NCBI GenBank assembly: GCA_964035545.1
Contig: OZ037766.1
Location: forward strand, 15,392,722-15,456,721
DNA: 64,000 nucleotides
Reading direction: 5' to 3'
Origin: Bugula neritina
Lineage: Eukaryota > Bryozoa > Gymnolaemata > Cheilostomatida > Bugulidae
Position numbers and translations under genes: made by a program. Positions 26,001-41,000 of the stretch are shown here, piece by piece (positions within the stretch are counted from its first letter, which is position 1; every line of letters begins with the position of its first letter). Under the pieces are notes generated by a model. The model worked only from the letters and a program-made list of their open reading frames with translations, was not told the origin of the DNA and searched no databases.

Positions 26001-29000
26001 AGATGACTGAACCGGATGGCTCTCCAAGTTATATTGAACAACCTATGTTCGCTGAAAATGATGACCCAGATCCTAATTATGTGCTGACAATGGACAATGC
26101 CAAGAAGATTTTGGCCATACACCAGAGATTGCGGTGAGATTTTAGTGATGCATTTAAACCCCAGGGTTTAAGGCTAAATATTTGTCACACATCAAATACT
26201 GAGATAAGATATTAGTCATACATCATATACTAAGATAAGATATTAGTCATACATCAGATACTGAGATAAGATATTAGTCATACATCAGATACTGAGATAA
26301 GATATTAGTCATACATCATATTCTGAGATAAGATATTAGTCATACATCAGATACTAAGATAAGATATTAGTCATACATCAGATACTGAGATAAGATATTA
26401 GTCGTACATCAGATACTGAGATAAGATATTAGTCATACATCATATACTGAGATAAGATATTAGTCATACATTAGATACTGAGATAAGATATTAGTCATAC
26501 ATCAGAGACTGAGATAAGATATTAGTCATACATCAGATACTGTGATAAGATATTAGTCATACATCATATACTAAAATAAGATATTAGTCATACATCAGAT
26601 ACTGAGATAAGATATTAGTCATACATCATATACTAAAATAAGATATTAGTCATACATCAGATACTGAGATAAGATATTAGTCATACATCAGAGACTGAGA
26701 TAAGATATTAGTCATACATCAGATACTGTGATAAGATATTAGTCATACATCATATACTAAAATAAGATATTAGTCATATATCATATACTGAGATAAGATA
26801 TTAGTCATACATCAGATACTGAGATAAGATATTAGTCATACATTAGATACTGAGATAAGATATTAGTCATACATCAGATACTGAGACAAGATATTAGTCT
26901 TACAGCAAATATTGAGGTTAGATGATACACTGATTACTGAGATACATTAGAAACTGAATCATGTTATTATTAGTTATTGTAGATTGAAATTATAAAACTT
27001 ATTGCACACTATTGCTGCGTTACTGTTTTATGTTGTTATATAGAGTTGACATTCCTGTGATAATCATGGGAGAGACTGGTTGTGGTAAAACTAAACTCAT
27101 TGACTTTATGTCAAAGTTACAAGTGCCTACAGCTTTAAAGAAAGACATCACTACAATGATTACCGTGAAGGTAAAATGCATATTTGTGTTTCAAATTTTT
27201 TTTTAATAATGTTTCATTAAAATTTATCTGTTGTATTACTGTATCTAGTTATAAGAAGTTTTTTAATCTGACTAGGCACTTTAGTTTACCTTTGCTGTTT
27301 ATAACTCTATAACTTCAAAGTTTTCATTGTTTGTGGTATTTACTGTAAGATATGCCAGACTTTTTATGTTATCTAAAATCAATTTCAACGTTGATTTGTT
27401 TTATTTCGGAAATATAATTTTGTTTTAAACTGGTTCACTAGTAGATAATTCATTTTAGCCAGTAGCTCTATATTAATTATTAGTAACTAACATATAGTAC
27501 ATGAAGTCACAATTTTTACGCATTAAATGAATTTAAATACGAATGAATTTTTACATAAGATATAAAACCTGTGGTAGCACTTTAATGTTTATGTAAAAAA
27601 TATTTTGTACTTGAAATTGTTAAAACTTGTTGATGACACATAATTTAACTCAGCTTAACTTTTTTATGTTTGCAAAATCATGCCAACTGTTGTGTGGTTT
27701 TTGTCTTTTGTACTCAAATTTTTATTTCTACAGGTGCATGGTGGCACCACGGAGGATAGTATCATTGATAATGTTCTGAAGGCCCAAACATTAGCAGTTG
27801 AAAATCGTACAAAGTGTGAAGCATATGCCAGACAGTTTAAATCAAGTCAAGTAAGGATCTCCTGATATACTGTTGGCTGTATTGCTCAAATTTGCAGTAT
27901 TTTTAGAGCTATTTGCATGCAATTCTTCTGCCAGGTACTACATTCAAAATTGAAACTGTGAATAGCTATTTTTACAATCTGTAGATGTCAGCTATATGAA
28001 ATACATATATATGTCTAGTTGAGCTCATTGGTCAATGTTTTCATCAACTGAACACTTGTCAGGTAACATAACTCTTGATTGATAAGAACCCAGTTTATTT
28101 ATGTAATAATTATCAGTACAGGGCTTTTAGATTTAAACTTTGATGGATTTCTCTGCATGGCATCTGTTTTACTCTAGGTGCCAACTATCTACACAATCTT
28201 GTTCTTTGATGAGGCCAACACTACAGAAGCTATTGGTTTAGTCAAAGAGATACTCTGTGATGGTAGAATGAGAGGAAGACCTCTAGACAAAACATCTGGA
28301 CTAAAGATCATAGCAGCTTGTAACCCCTACAGAAGGTATGCTTTGCCAATTATTTATTTACTTAGTTTGCTTAAAAATATGAATGGCACTATAAGTATCA
28401 ATCTCTATTTTAATTCAGCTAAAAAGTAAATGCTGTAAAATTGCAAATATCTAAAAATCAATGTTCCAACCTTTTTGATAGTGCAATAAGCTGTAGAATT
28501 CAAAGTTTTTTTTATTGTTTCCAATATTTTTTGTTTTAAATGTTATATACAACAGATAATATTTTCCAAATACTAGACAGCTGTTACACTTAACAGTGTT
28601 TTACTATGTCTTTTTTCACTGGATGACTGGACCTTTCATCTTTAATCCATTATCAAACCTTCTTGCGGTTTGTGAGTTTAAAAGAGAAAATGTTGTAAAT
28701 TAACTATGGTTTAGTTTAGTATGTGTAACAGCATGGATGCTGTATGCTTTGAGCACAGATTCTGCACTACAGTTCAAATTATTTTTTATTGTCCATGGTT
28801 TAGAATATTGTATATAATCTGATTTAATTTACACTCAATAATTACAGTTATTGCTTTAAAAATTTTTACATCAATAGAAGCTAAAGATAACATAATACTT
28901 GCAATTATTTTGTCAATAAAGTGAAAGTTATGTACATCTTCATACAAAAGAAAAACTATGATTGAACTGAATACAGCTAACTTCTCTCCTCCATTTATTT

Positions 29001-32000
29001 AGCTGCACTGACTCATACCGTAACATTGATAACTAACAGTCAACAAACTATCTTCAAAACCCTTTCACCAAAAAGCTTTCACCAGAAAGCTTTCACCAGA
29101 AAGCTTTCACCAGAAAGCTTTCACCAGAAAGCTTTCACCAGAAAGCTTTCACCAGTAAGCTTTCACCAGTAAGCTTTCACCAGTAAGCTTTCACCAGTAA
29201 GCTTTCACCAGTAAGCTTTCACCAGTAAGCTTTCACCAGTAAGCTTTCACCAGTAAGCTTTCACCAGTAAGCTTTCACCAGTAAGCTTTCACCAGTAAGC
29301 TTTCACCAGTAAGCTTTCACCAGTAAGCTTTCACCAGTAAGCTTTCACCAGTAAGCTTTCACCAGTAAGCTTTCACCAGTAAGCTTTCACCAAAAAGCTC
29401 CTGTGACAATATGAACTGTGATAGGCTGATCAAATGCAATATAATGATTTCTATGTATGGGTTTTGTTCATTCAGTCGCCATAATCGTACACTATCTTCT
29501 GTTATAAATAAGCAATAACATATTTACTTATTACATATTTATTCACTGTAGTAGCTGCAATAAAGTAAGCATTTAGCTATAGCCACATTTTCAGCTGATT
29601 ACTTTGTGTCACACAGAAGTAATTATTGCTGCCCTTGTTCTAATACTCAAACAGTTTTAACCAATCTTCTTTTAATGAAAATAGAATATTTTTATAAGCT
29701 ATTCTATTGATTTGATATACAGAAAGTAGTCACCCGTACTCGACTACGACCGTATAGGTGTGAAAGGTGTGAAAAGAAGACTTGAGTATGTGAATATATT
29801 GGAATGGAATGACCATTGAGTGGAGCTCATGAAATGGTTTAAACATTCTTATTGCTCATTCTTTGTTTTGCAGACATTCTGAAGCCATGATAGAGAAGTT
29901 GAAGAAAGCTGGACTTGGTTACAATGTCAATGATTCAGAAACTACAGATAAGTTTGGTCTGTCATTTTTAAAAAGTTTTCATTTTCTCTTACCATTTACC
30001 ACTTGACATTTTAGACTTTTATTTTTTGTTATGCATGAACTATGTAGAAAGACTATACTTCAACATAAAACTGTTTGAAAATTGTAGGTCAGATACCGAT
30101 GAGACATCTGGTGTACAGAGTTCAGGCTCTTCCCCAGAGTTTACTTCCTCTGGTCTGGGACTTTGGTACTCTGAGATCTGCACCACCTCTACCAAATGGT
30201 GAGCCACAAGCTGGAGATGTAGAGACAGCTTACATCAGACAGATGATTGTCAAGTTTGTAAGTTGATTACTAATTTTGAATTTTGAATTTTGTTTTAATT
30301 TTAATGATTAAGTTATTGTTAATCATCAGGATGTATTCGTGGAATAGTGTATATGTTGGACTAACGGAAACTATTAAATATTTAATTGTTCTGTTATAAA
30401 GAATTCCACCAACATAGCTCCGGAAATACGAGGCATACACTTTACTCATCATACGCCACTCATTGCACAAATTCTTTCCATGTCTCAAGCATTTATGAGA
30501 GAGCAAAGGGTGAGTAGCTAGACATTATAAGACTTGCATATGTGTGTACTCATGTGTATGATATGTATGTACTCATGTGTATGAAATGTGTATATGTTTG
30601 TGATACATGTATGTATGCATGTGTATGTATGCATGTGTACATGTGTGTACTCATGTGTATGTAAGTATTTTTTTAATAATTTATTTACCTTCAACGTGTA
30701 TTGAGCTTTAAGTTTTTACTGTTTATAAAATACTGCATGTGTATAGTTTAGTGTATAGTGTATGTTTAGTAGCATGAAACTTTTTAGTTTAATAACTGAT
30801 TCATTATGTTTGTTGTAGGATGAGTGCAGCTTTGTTAGTCTAAGAGACGTGCAAAGGCTGCTAGACGTCACAAACTGGTTTTATAGTCAGCGAGATTACA
30901 TTTTCCCAGCTATGGATGGTGACCAGATTGTTGAAGAGTCCAGCGATGATGAAGATTATGAGGAGGACGCACCAGCACCTACACTTATGATAAATGTATG
31001 TAAAGGCAACTGCCTTCCTAACGAAAATGCTGCTAGTATATGAGTTTGTTTGCCTAGCAGTTTGCTTTCTTTGGCTGAGATAGCTGTGCAATGCCATGTT
31101 TTTAATAAAAACAATATTAATTGTAATACATAGGAAGGTATGTTGTCATATTTAGTTTTAAACATATAGCGTAGGATGTTAGACCTCATGCATTAATTCC
31201 TATAAATCAGCTGGTTTAATAACGTAGAGTTGTATATTCAATATTCCTACGCAAAGTTATTGTTTATCTTGTAAATTATGCTGTACCTTTCAACAAAAAT
31301 TTAGCTGGTCACCCATTACTGTAGCCATATATATATACATGTGTTCATTTGTTGTAGTTAATTTTCTGCTAGTAGGCTTTCTTAACCATCTTGATATGTA
31401 CACACACCTTGAAACACGAGAATCAATTATTTAAAATTTATTATTCTTTTTGTTTATTGTTTTGTTTGTGTTTTGTGTGTTTATAGAAAGACTACACCAC
31501 CAGAAGTTTGGTACTGGCTCTAGCAGTCTGCTATATTGCTAGACTAGAAGAAAATACCAGAGAGCAATACATTGAATACATCGCACCAAAAATTGAAGAG
31601 CTCATTGGACGAGATGATATTGATGCTCAAGATTTTATCAGAACGGAAATTGAAAGGTGGGATGTTACCAGAGAGTTTCTATATTCTAATCTGTGTATAT
31701 GTAGTGTATTGTTTTACAATTTCTTTTTAATCATCAAACATCATTTTTATGGGAAAAGGTTATGAACAGTAGTCGATGTTCTTATAATTTTAATATTTGT
31801 GTATGGAAATATAATTTTTTTCCCAAAATGTTGTTTTTACGTATTGAGCCATTTAATTTACCAAAATTATTTTTAGATGTCAAGACATGTTCATCAACGA
31901 AGTAGTGAACACAGATGTGCACAAGAACATTGCTAAGAACAAAGCTCTTAAAGAAAATGTCTTCATGATGATTGTCTGCATTGAGAATAGAATTCCTCTT

Positions 32001-35000
32001 TTCCTGGTTGGAAAACCTGGCAGCTCTAAATCTTTGTCCAAAGCTATGGTCGTGGATGCAATGAAAGGTGGAAGTTCACACAGCAATGTTCTTAAGCACC
32101 TGAAAAGGGTATGTAGAAACTAAATGTTTTACCTTAGCTTAAGATCACACAGAATGTGTTTAGGATTTGAACATTTTACATTTCAATAAATGCAATGATA
32201 TACTGCTTATTGGAGTGTCTCATTACATCATTTGGCTATGCATCTGTTTTCTAGTATTCTGTATGTCACCAGCATGCTCATACCATATGATATTTTTTAG
32301 ACCTATATGGTGTCTTTCCAATGCAGCAAACACGCTACACCAGCTGGAATTGTTGGCGTTTTTAATCACTGTGCAATATTTCAAAAAGATCAAGATTTGA
32401 ACGCATTCGTCTCAGTTGTGGTACTTGATGAAGTTGGATTGGCTGAAGATTCCGAAAACATGCCTCTTAAGGTCTTGAATTCAGTTTTTCTAATATTTAC
32501 ATTTTATAAATTTTTATTAATTTTCAAATTAAAAAAAGTTTTTATCACTGTAACAGATATCTATGTATTGTGGAGATTACCCAGTAGTTCCTGTGGTGTA
32601 ATGGCTAGTGCGCCTGCTTGCAAGTTGGAGGTCTTGGGTTCGAAACCCAGTGGAGGCAAATTTTTTATAGTCGATTTATGGTTTTAGGCTTTACATCCTC
32701 TGCTAGAAGATGGTTGTGAAGACAGTGGTGTAACACCAGAACCATACATGAAGTGTGCTTTTGTTGGCATCTCTAACTGGGCACTGGATCCAGCCAAGAT
32801 GAACCGTGGTATATTTGTCCAGAGAGGAACGCCATACACCAATGAGCTAGAAGAAATTGCTCGGTATATTGTTATTGTAACAAGCTTGTTGTAAAATGTG
32901 TTATCACAACCATTGAAAAGGGAAAATGTAGTAGCTCAGGGAAGGCCATTGTCTGTAGTGGTGTTTGATCTACAAGGAGTGGACTTAGTTTTAAATTAAA
33001 GTTTGACCAATCAAGACTAACTATAGTTTATCATATTTGTTTAGTTTTTGACCAGTTTTTATCAAGATGTCCGTTTTGTGAACATAAATGCTGCATGTAG
33101 TGATTTCTGTCATGAGTCAGTCTACATTAAATTGATTTTATTACAATTTACTCTTCTAAATGAACTTTACTGGTCATTGATGAACTACTTCTTGTTGATT
33201 TATTATTGAGTAGAGGTAAGTTAGGTAGTAAATAAATTCAACAAGTTTTAACTAAAAAGTTTAGTAGTGGTTATCTTTGCATTGAAAACTTTTGCCACTA
33301 TCTCCACTAACAGCAGCTGTGATACAGGTTGGTAAACTATAGTCAAGTCACTTTCACACTAGTAGCTTGGTTAACGGAACATAGATGGGCATTTAATTTT
33401 TTGTTACTTTTGAGTCAGTGAATATCTTCACACTAAAATTATTTTCTAGAATATTAGTCTCACACTAACGCTAACTGCGACAAGTACTGTTATTGTTCAC
33501 TTGTCTTCAGTCACGATGTTATGGGAGAGGGTTTCTATTCAAGTTGAATAAAATAAAAGAATTTCAAATAGTTTTATATATTATTTATAGAGAAATTTGT
33601 GGCAGTTTATCGAAAAATGTTGCCAACTATATCTCGCCTCTAGCAAAAGGTTATTTGGAAATTTGTGATGAGCAGAAGTCAAAAGAACGAGATCTGACTG
33701 AATTCTTTGGACTTCGAGATTTCTATAGGTTCTGTACACTACACTTCAATGAAAAACATTGTGTTATATTGACTTTCTATTAGTAACCTTTAGCTATCTG
33801 TACAAAATATATTTTCATGGTAACAATTTTTCATGTATATATAAAATAATTTATAATAATACCTAATTTTTTGCAAACACTTTCAAAAACTGAGATTAAA
33901 CTAGATGACATGTTTAGTTATAGATTTTTTCACCTATTTCAGCTAATTGCATTTATCTTGTGTTTCGGTGTTTGTATTTAGTATAATGTTAAATCAATTT
34001 ATCTAGTGATATGTCAATATACTAATATGTCCTCCATTCTTTCTTCAATAATGTTTTCTTGTAGACTCAATTCATTGCGCTGACTTGTTTTGCTGCTACT
34101 ATGATTTTTAGTCTGATGAAAATGGTGACCAGCTTTGCAGCTAAAAGCAATGGCACCATTAACAGAAATCAGTTAGAGCACAGCATACGGCGTAACTTTG
34201 GAGGGTTTGACACCGATTCATTCGACCCAATGGATGTCTTCAGGAGACATTGCAGGGCATTAGACACACTTCCTCATCAGGAAGATGGCCGCCCTCCTAT
34301 TGACTCTATTGGCCTGATTCAGTCCAGTCTTTCTGGCCAAGATACTGCAGCTCCTGGGTAAATTGTCATCGATGTTTGTTATCACTTTAACATATAGATA
34401 TGATAGAATATAAATTATAGACTTCTCATATATTATAAACACTAAATGAAATATAAATATACTTCTGATATATGTGATAAATACTGTAGAATGGAGAGCA
34501 GATATCTGCTGATTCTGACAGAGAATCTCAGTGTTCTCAGTATCATAATGGATGAGTTCTCAACTCACAACCAGCAGCCAGAGGTCGTGTTTGGCAGCAA
34601 GTTTAGAGATGATGTAACCTACACTCAGGTTGGTTCTATACTACACTTAGTCCAGATATATGACTTTCTATTACACAGAAGTGGTTCTGGTATGGTTCTG
34701 TTGTGTTTAGTAGTGTCAGTTTATATTTCTCATCAAAGTTTGAGAATCAAATTGTTGTTCCTACAATTAGTTTTGCATGCTTCCACTCACCAGACTCTGG
34801 AATACATTGGTAGGTGTGTCACAACATCTATAGAATAAAGACATGCATGAACATGGGTAAACCTGTGATCCTACTCAATCTTGATGATCTGTACGAGAGT
34901 CTATATGACGCCCTCAACCAGTATTTCTCTACTGTGGGAGACCAAAAGTTTGTGGACCTTGGGCTTGGTACTCACAGAGTTAAAACTTCTGTTGCAAACA

Positions 35001-38000
35001 ACTTCCGGTAAGTTATTTACAAAACCAGAATATTGAATTTAGTTATGTAGACTATTATGTATTAACCTACTTAAAATACTAACCTAAAGTTAGCCTCATA
35101 TAACTAAAGTTTCGTTTATACCTCTGCTGAAATAAGTACCAAGTTTCAGTTAATAACACTCGTCCTTTATAGTCTTACTGAACCTCGGTGAAATCATATT
35201 GATGTGGAAGTTAACTTTCTGAAAAGTGAAATATGACTCGCCTAATCGCTATTTGATGCTCTTTGAAAATGCCGTGGATTAGTAAAGTTGGCAGCATGTA
35301 AGCGATAATTTAGAAGGCGTAGGCGATATGATTATTAACATATAAGTACGTCATCTAATCACCAAACTCATAATTAAATAACGATATTTACAAGGAGTTA
35401 TTACTTTTTTCGAGTATTATTTCGAACTCGATCGATTAAGTTATCACAGTACAAAAATGTTTACGAGTGGCTTTTGCAACGCAACTCGGTGAAATTTTAA
35501 CTCCGCCAAATTGAATTTCTGACTGAAAATCGTGAAGGTATAAACGCAACTTGAGACATTTTTGTTTTGGAGGCTTTGAATTTGGTTTGATATTTGATCT
35601 AAAAAAAGTATTCTCCTAATATCGACTACCTCTACAATAGGTATCTTTCTAATTGATATGTGATATGATGGCAGACTAAGTGTTCTATGTAAGGGCACTA
35701 CAATAGAAGTGTAATATATTATTGTTTGTACATATTGACAGACTGGTGGTGATAGCTGACAAGAACAAAGTACACTCCCAGTTTCCAATTCCTCTCATTA
35801 ACCGTCTAGAGAAACACTATGTCTCTGCTACTTCCCTTCTCACAGATGAACAGAAGCAAGTGAAGAGAGAGCTGGAGAACTGGGCTGAAAAGTTTTTCAT
35901 GCCTTTGCCTATTTACAAGTATGTATGAGGCATGGGTGTTGAAATATATCTATTCTGCAATTTATAATATTTTAGTTTTGTAAGCTCTAATTGAATTGGC
36001 AATAATTGTTTCATTTACAACATGATTGAATTTAGATGTCTATGTAGGCTAAAGCATGTTGAAACACACTATAACTTTATATTCTTCATTTTACAGAAAA
36101 AAGTTTCTCAGATAATGAAATCTTGGTTTCAAAGTTTGAGAAAAATAAGATTTTTGGTGATGATTTATTATCCAAGCTGCAATAGATCTTTAGCTCAAAA
36201 CTGGACAGCAAACTTGCAACATTTTTGGTTTTATTCCTAAAAGGCTGCTATTAGTGGTGTAATAAAATGAATTTTTAAAATGATCACACCATATATTAGG
36301 TGTAGGTAATTAAGAACAGAAAGTAATGTTTGATGGAAAACTTTTACTCCTGTGAGAACCACTGATAAAGGTTTCTTTTTGAGCTGACGACCGCATATGC
36401 TGTGGCACAGGAGCATTTATGATTGGAATCTCTTCTTCACATCACCAATGATTCTACTAGGATTCGAACATATAACTTGGTGAATGCTAGTCCAGCGATC
36501 TATCCGTAGTTCCTCCCTTGTTATACTCATTTAGTTCTTGATAATTGTTTATAATGCTTGAAAGCTTAAACTGTATAGGACATTTTTTCAAATCTGGTTT
36601 TGAACGCCTAAAAGGTTAATGTCACTTTATTAAATTCAGATTTATTCAGCCTGTGATTTGATTATGTTGATTTCTATTTTATGCTACGCAAATGATTGTT
36701 ATAACTGAAAATTACTAACCGTACTGCTTGTATTTTTAGAAATGTTTGTCCTTCACACTGCCAAGGCTGTGATATTGAGCTGAACCAACCTTTCAGGTTG
36801 CCATGTGATCACTACATTGGCCGCTGCTGCCGAGATAGAATATTCAGAGCTGGCACTCACCAATGTCCAGTTGATGACTGTGATGAGGTGCTTGATGCTG
36901 AGTACCAGTGGACAATAGACAGAGCTGCTCTAGAGAACAGGTCTTACTTTCTTTATCAGATGCTAATGTCTTACTACATTTTATACATTAAAATTCTTCT
37001 GACTTACAATGCAGGTCCACACCCTAAGACATATTTATCTCTGGTTAGTTAAAGACACAAATTGGCATTTAATGAAATACTTTACTGATGTTGAGTTTTG
37101 AAACAAGGGCTAGCTGAGTTACATTATTGATTTATAATAACCTAAGAATATTTCTCTGTCCACATCTGTACGTGGTGTGTTGGCTGTTACAGACAATACT
37201 TTGAGAACTGCACCACTGAGAATACTTTTATTGGGTACAGCACCGAGACAACTGCTATTGCCGTTAGACAAGCAACTGCTGATGTTGAACAGGCAACTCC
37301 TGAATGGCATAACGAAGTATGTTGTTTTGAAAACTTGTCATTTTCTTACTCGCCATATGTAGTAAATTAAAGTATTTTCTTATTTATGAATTTTTTTTTC
37401 AGGTGCTAGAAAGATCAAAGTTTTACATGCTTCAGTGTGCTACTGGAGAGGCGGTGCTACGCCTAGACAGGACACGCCTACAAGCTGAGGCTGGTCAGAT
37501 TCAGGATGTGTATATGACTAAGCAATCTCATGAGAGTCTAATTCAATATCTCAGTCAGCAAGTCAATCTGACTTCTTCTACCAACCTCTACATCCAGGTA
37601 TTCAAACTCGTAGACTTGTATTTACAGTATTCAAATGAGCAAAAATGTTGTTTGCTGGCTTTGTTTACAAATTTTAACTCATATATCATGTCATAAATTT
37701 TGTGTTTAATATAATGAAAGTTTTGAATTTCAAAAAGTTTTAAACTATAACAATGTAGGCCGATTAATCTGTCTTCAGATGAAGCTGCATATTTAGAAAA
37801 ATAGGTGCTATTTAAAATGTCGTCTGTGAAACCAATCGTGTTATCTCTATGCTTACATTGATGGGGTAAAAAAGACAAGAACATTCTTTTGTGCTTATCA
37901 CTTATAGCTTTATTAGATTCTGATTTCTCTCTAGCTGTTTAGAATACATTTAATGGCTGTATGTCAAAGACTCTGCAATATGTCTTGCGTATAAACTAGC

Positions 38001-41000
38001 CTCCACCTTTATGTAGGTCACTTCATTTGCTGAGCTCTTCAGTGAGCAAGATGTTAGACGGTTTATTAGTAAACTGAATAAAGACTTTGAAGTAGACGTG
38101 ATAAGCAGGTTCCTTAAGGACTTTGCTAAGGAAGATCTATTTGCAGAGTTTCTCAGGTATATTACTTGAACTTAAACAAGAATTTCTTTCTCCTGGTTTA
38201 AAATTAAAGTTACTAAACTATCATTGCTGTTTGTTATCTCAATCATATAACATAGTTGATGGGTTTCTGTTTGAGCATCTAGATTCTAGTAAAACCAATT
38301 AATGTGACTTTTGCTCATGAACCATGACCAGATTTCTGGTCTCTGCTACAGGTTAGTGTATGAGGCTCCATACAAGTGCAAGCTGTTACTCATCCAATGT
38401 GAATTGGCCAATGAAAACACAGAACTCCTGGATTCAGTCAGGTTTATAATTCAGCGTGAAAGTGAGGCTGCCCAGGAAAGAGAACACACTCCCACCCACA
38501 CTATTCTTCTCTTGAACATTCCCAGAGGTCACACCTTCACCGGCTCACAAGGTCTGTAAGGTTATTACAGAATTATCATTTTTCAGATTCGATTTTTTGT
38601 TAACATGTAGTTATTAGTGTTGATACCGATGTTATCACTTAACTGGCCAATGCTGCTTTATGATCTAAGGTGGAAAGTGGAAGAGTGTTCATATTGATGA
38701 TCCAAAATCAACAGATGTGTACTTGCCTTGTTTAAAAGAATGCCTCCGTTTAAAGCCGAGTGACATTATTTTAGTCTGTCTTCTTCGAGAGGTAATTTAT
38801 ATGTTCTTTAACCTTTCTTAGCTAGCATCTGTGTGAAGCATTTTTTTTTCAAAAATAATATTTTAATGGTTATTCTAGCTATTACTGCTGTTGCAGGTAA
38901 ATGTGGAGGATTTGAAACTAAGTGAAGAAGAACAAAGCAATGTTGGCCAGTTTGACTTGAAAATGGCTGGAGATCTGTTAGATTTTATTGTTCGGTGTTT
39001 GCCGTGTGCTGTATCCATCATCAAATCTGATTATCAGTACAATAGATTAAATCTACTGAAAGAACTTTTACAGCAAAATGGTATGAAGAGCATAATTGCT
39101 GTATAATTGGAATCTACTGCTATTCGAAAATGTCAATTGAAAAACGGAAAATTCACCAATAGACAACTGGAAAATAGACAATTGGAAAATGGGCATTTGG
39201 AAAATAGATATTTGGAAAATGAAGAATATCCAACATAGAGTAGTCTGAAGGGGGTGTTCAGAATCCGGGCAGGTCCAAAATAGCTTTCAACAATAAATAT
39301 AAAGTCTAAATTAGTTAAGCCTATCATGGAAGTAGAATAAATTACGAAATAGCTTACATTTTAAATTGCACATTTTTACAAAAAGCTATTTTAGACTCGA
39401 CCAGATGTTGAACGCTTCCTCTAGACTAGTCTATGTCTAATATTCTTCCTTTTCCAAATGTCCATTTTCTAATTGTTTTTTTCCCAGTTGTTTATTGGTG
39501 AATTGCCCGTTTTCCAAATAAGTGTTTTCCAATTGTCATTTTCGAAATGTCGTGTTACTGTATAATTGTGCATGTATTTTCTTTTAGTTGTTAGTTGAAG
39601 TCTCCAAAATGCATAACTCATGTAATTAGTCATTTAGACTGAAAGTAAGTGTTCAAAATTAAAAAAGTTTTCTTCTATTGAACAGGAGACTTTAGAAGAC
39701 TGTTTCTTCGACATGTTTACGACTTACTAAGATCTCAGGATGAATTGAATCCATCTTCCTCAAAGTGGGTGAAGAATGATGCTGCTAAAGCCAGCAACAT
39801 GAAGGAATCTGAAACTCTCAGGTACACTTCATGTAACTAGTGACATTACTCACTCCTTAGTCACTTGACATTCTTTACTCCCTCCTTAGTTACTTGATAT
39901 CCATTACTCACTCCTTAGTCACTTGATATTCATTACTCACTCCTTAGTCACTTGATATTCACAAGCTGTATTAGTTTTAAAGTATAATAAGCATACACAA
40001 GTATAGTTTAGTTATCAAAAGTTTTGTTATGTAAATAAGACACCCTAAATAATAACTTTTTACCTGTTTAGCAACTGACCTAATTTTACCTATGAAATGC
40101 ACCACCACTGTTTTCAAACTATTCATTTTTAGAATTTAAATCTTTTGAAACTATTCAACTCGATTGCTTTACCTTACGTCATGATTTTTAAATAATTGTT
40201 TAGGCATTCTCTAGAAGATGCTCTGGAGAGAGCCTTTGTACCTGCACTGGCTGCCGTCATCTCATTCATTGATGTCAGACAAAACCTGCTAATTCTGAGT
40301 CAATCTGCTGATTTCCGTTCTCTCTGGCTACAGATATTTGAACAAGCTCACAAACTGGGACTGCATTTCAATCATTTTACCAGAAATGCTGATGTATCGG
40401 GAAATTCAGGGATGAGCTCGGTAGGAAGTTGGTTAAAGTTATTGACGGCTGTCCTGTATTTCTTAATGTTGCCATAACCTATAATTCCCTCAAGTTTTTA
40501 ATTAATAGTAGTTTATCAGGTGTTCTGTCATAGATGCAAGTGATTTATAAATTAGCTGATAAGTTCTTGACTGTTTTTACTTACCTTCTGGTTCATATTC
40601 AAAAATTTGAAATTGCAAAATAATTTGCATAAAAGAATTAAAAAGGACTGATATATTGATATGAACATTGTTGGTACCAGCACTATACAAGTTGTTAGGT
40701 CTGTTATTTGGAGCCATATAGGTATTATTCATTTCCTTGCTCCTTTTATTCTCTTAGTTTCGCTCATTATACTAAGTTTGTCAGTTTGACTATGCACTAT
40801 CGAATATTTATTATTTAGTAGTGTAATATGTTTGGTAATAATAATTTAGTAGTATGTATTTAGAAATCCACCACTGTTTGAAAATGACAATTGAAAAACA
40901 CTTATTTGGAAAATGGACACATCACCAATAGACAACTCGAAATGGACATTTAGCAAGTGGACATTTGGAAAATGAAGAATATTCAACATTGACTAGTCTG

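Noticed and set aside
26185-26905. CRISPR-like array
   Set aside because: Head-to-tail tandem repeats without unique spacers, in a eukaryotic intron.
32587-32658. Functional tRNA gene
   Set aside because: The promoter boxes are perfect, but the acceptor and anticodon stems pair poorly.
36100-36240. Open frame before the RING-like exon as an additional exon
   Set aside because: Entering from exon 47 in the required phase meets a stop after a few codons; the sequence has no family resemblance.
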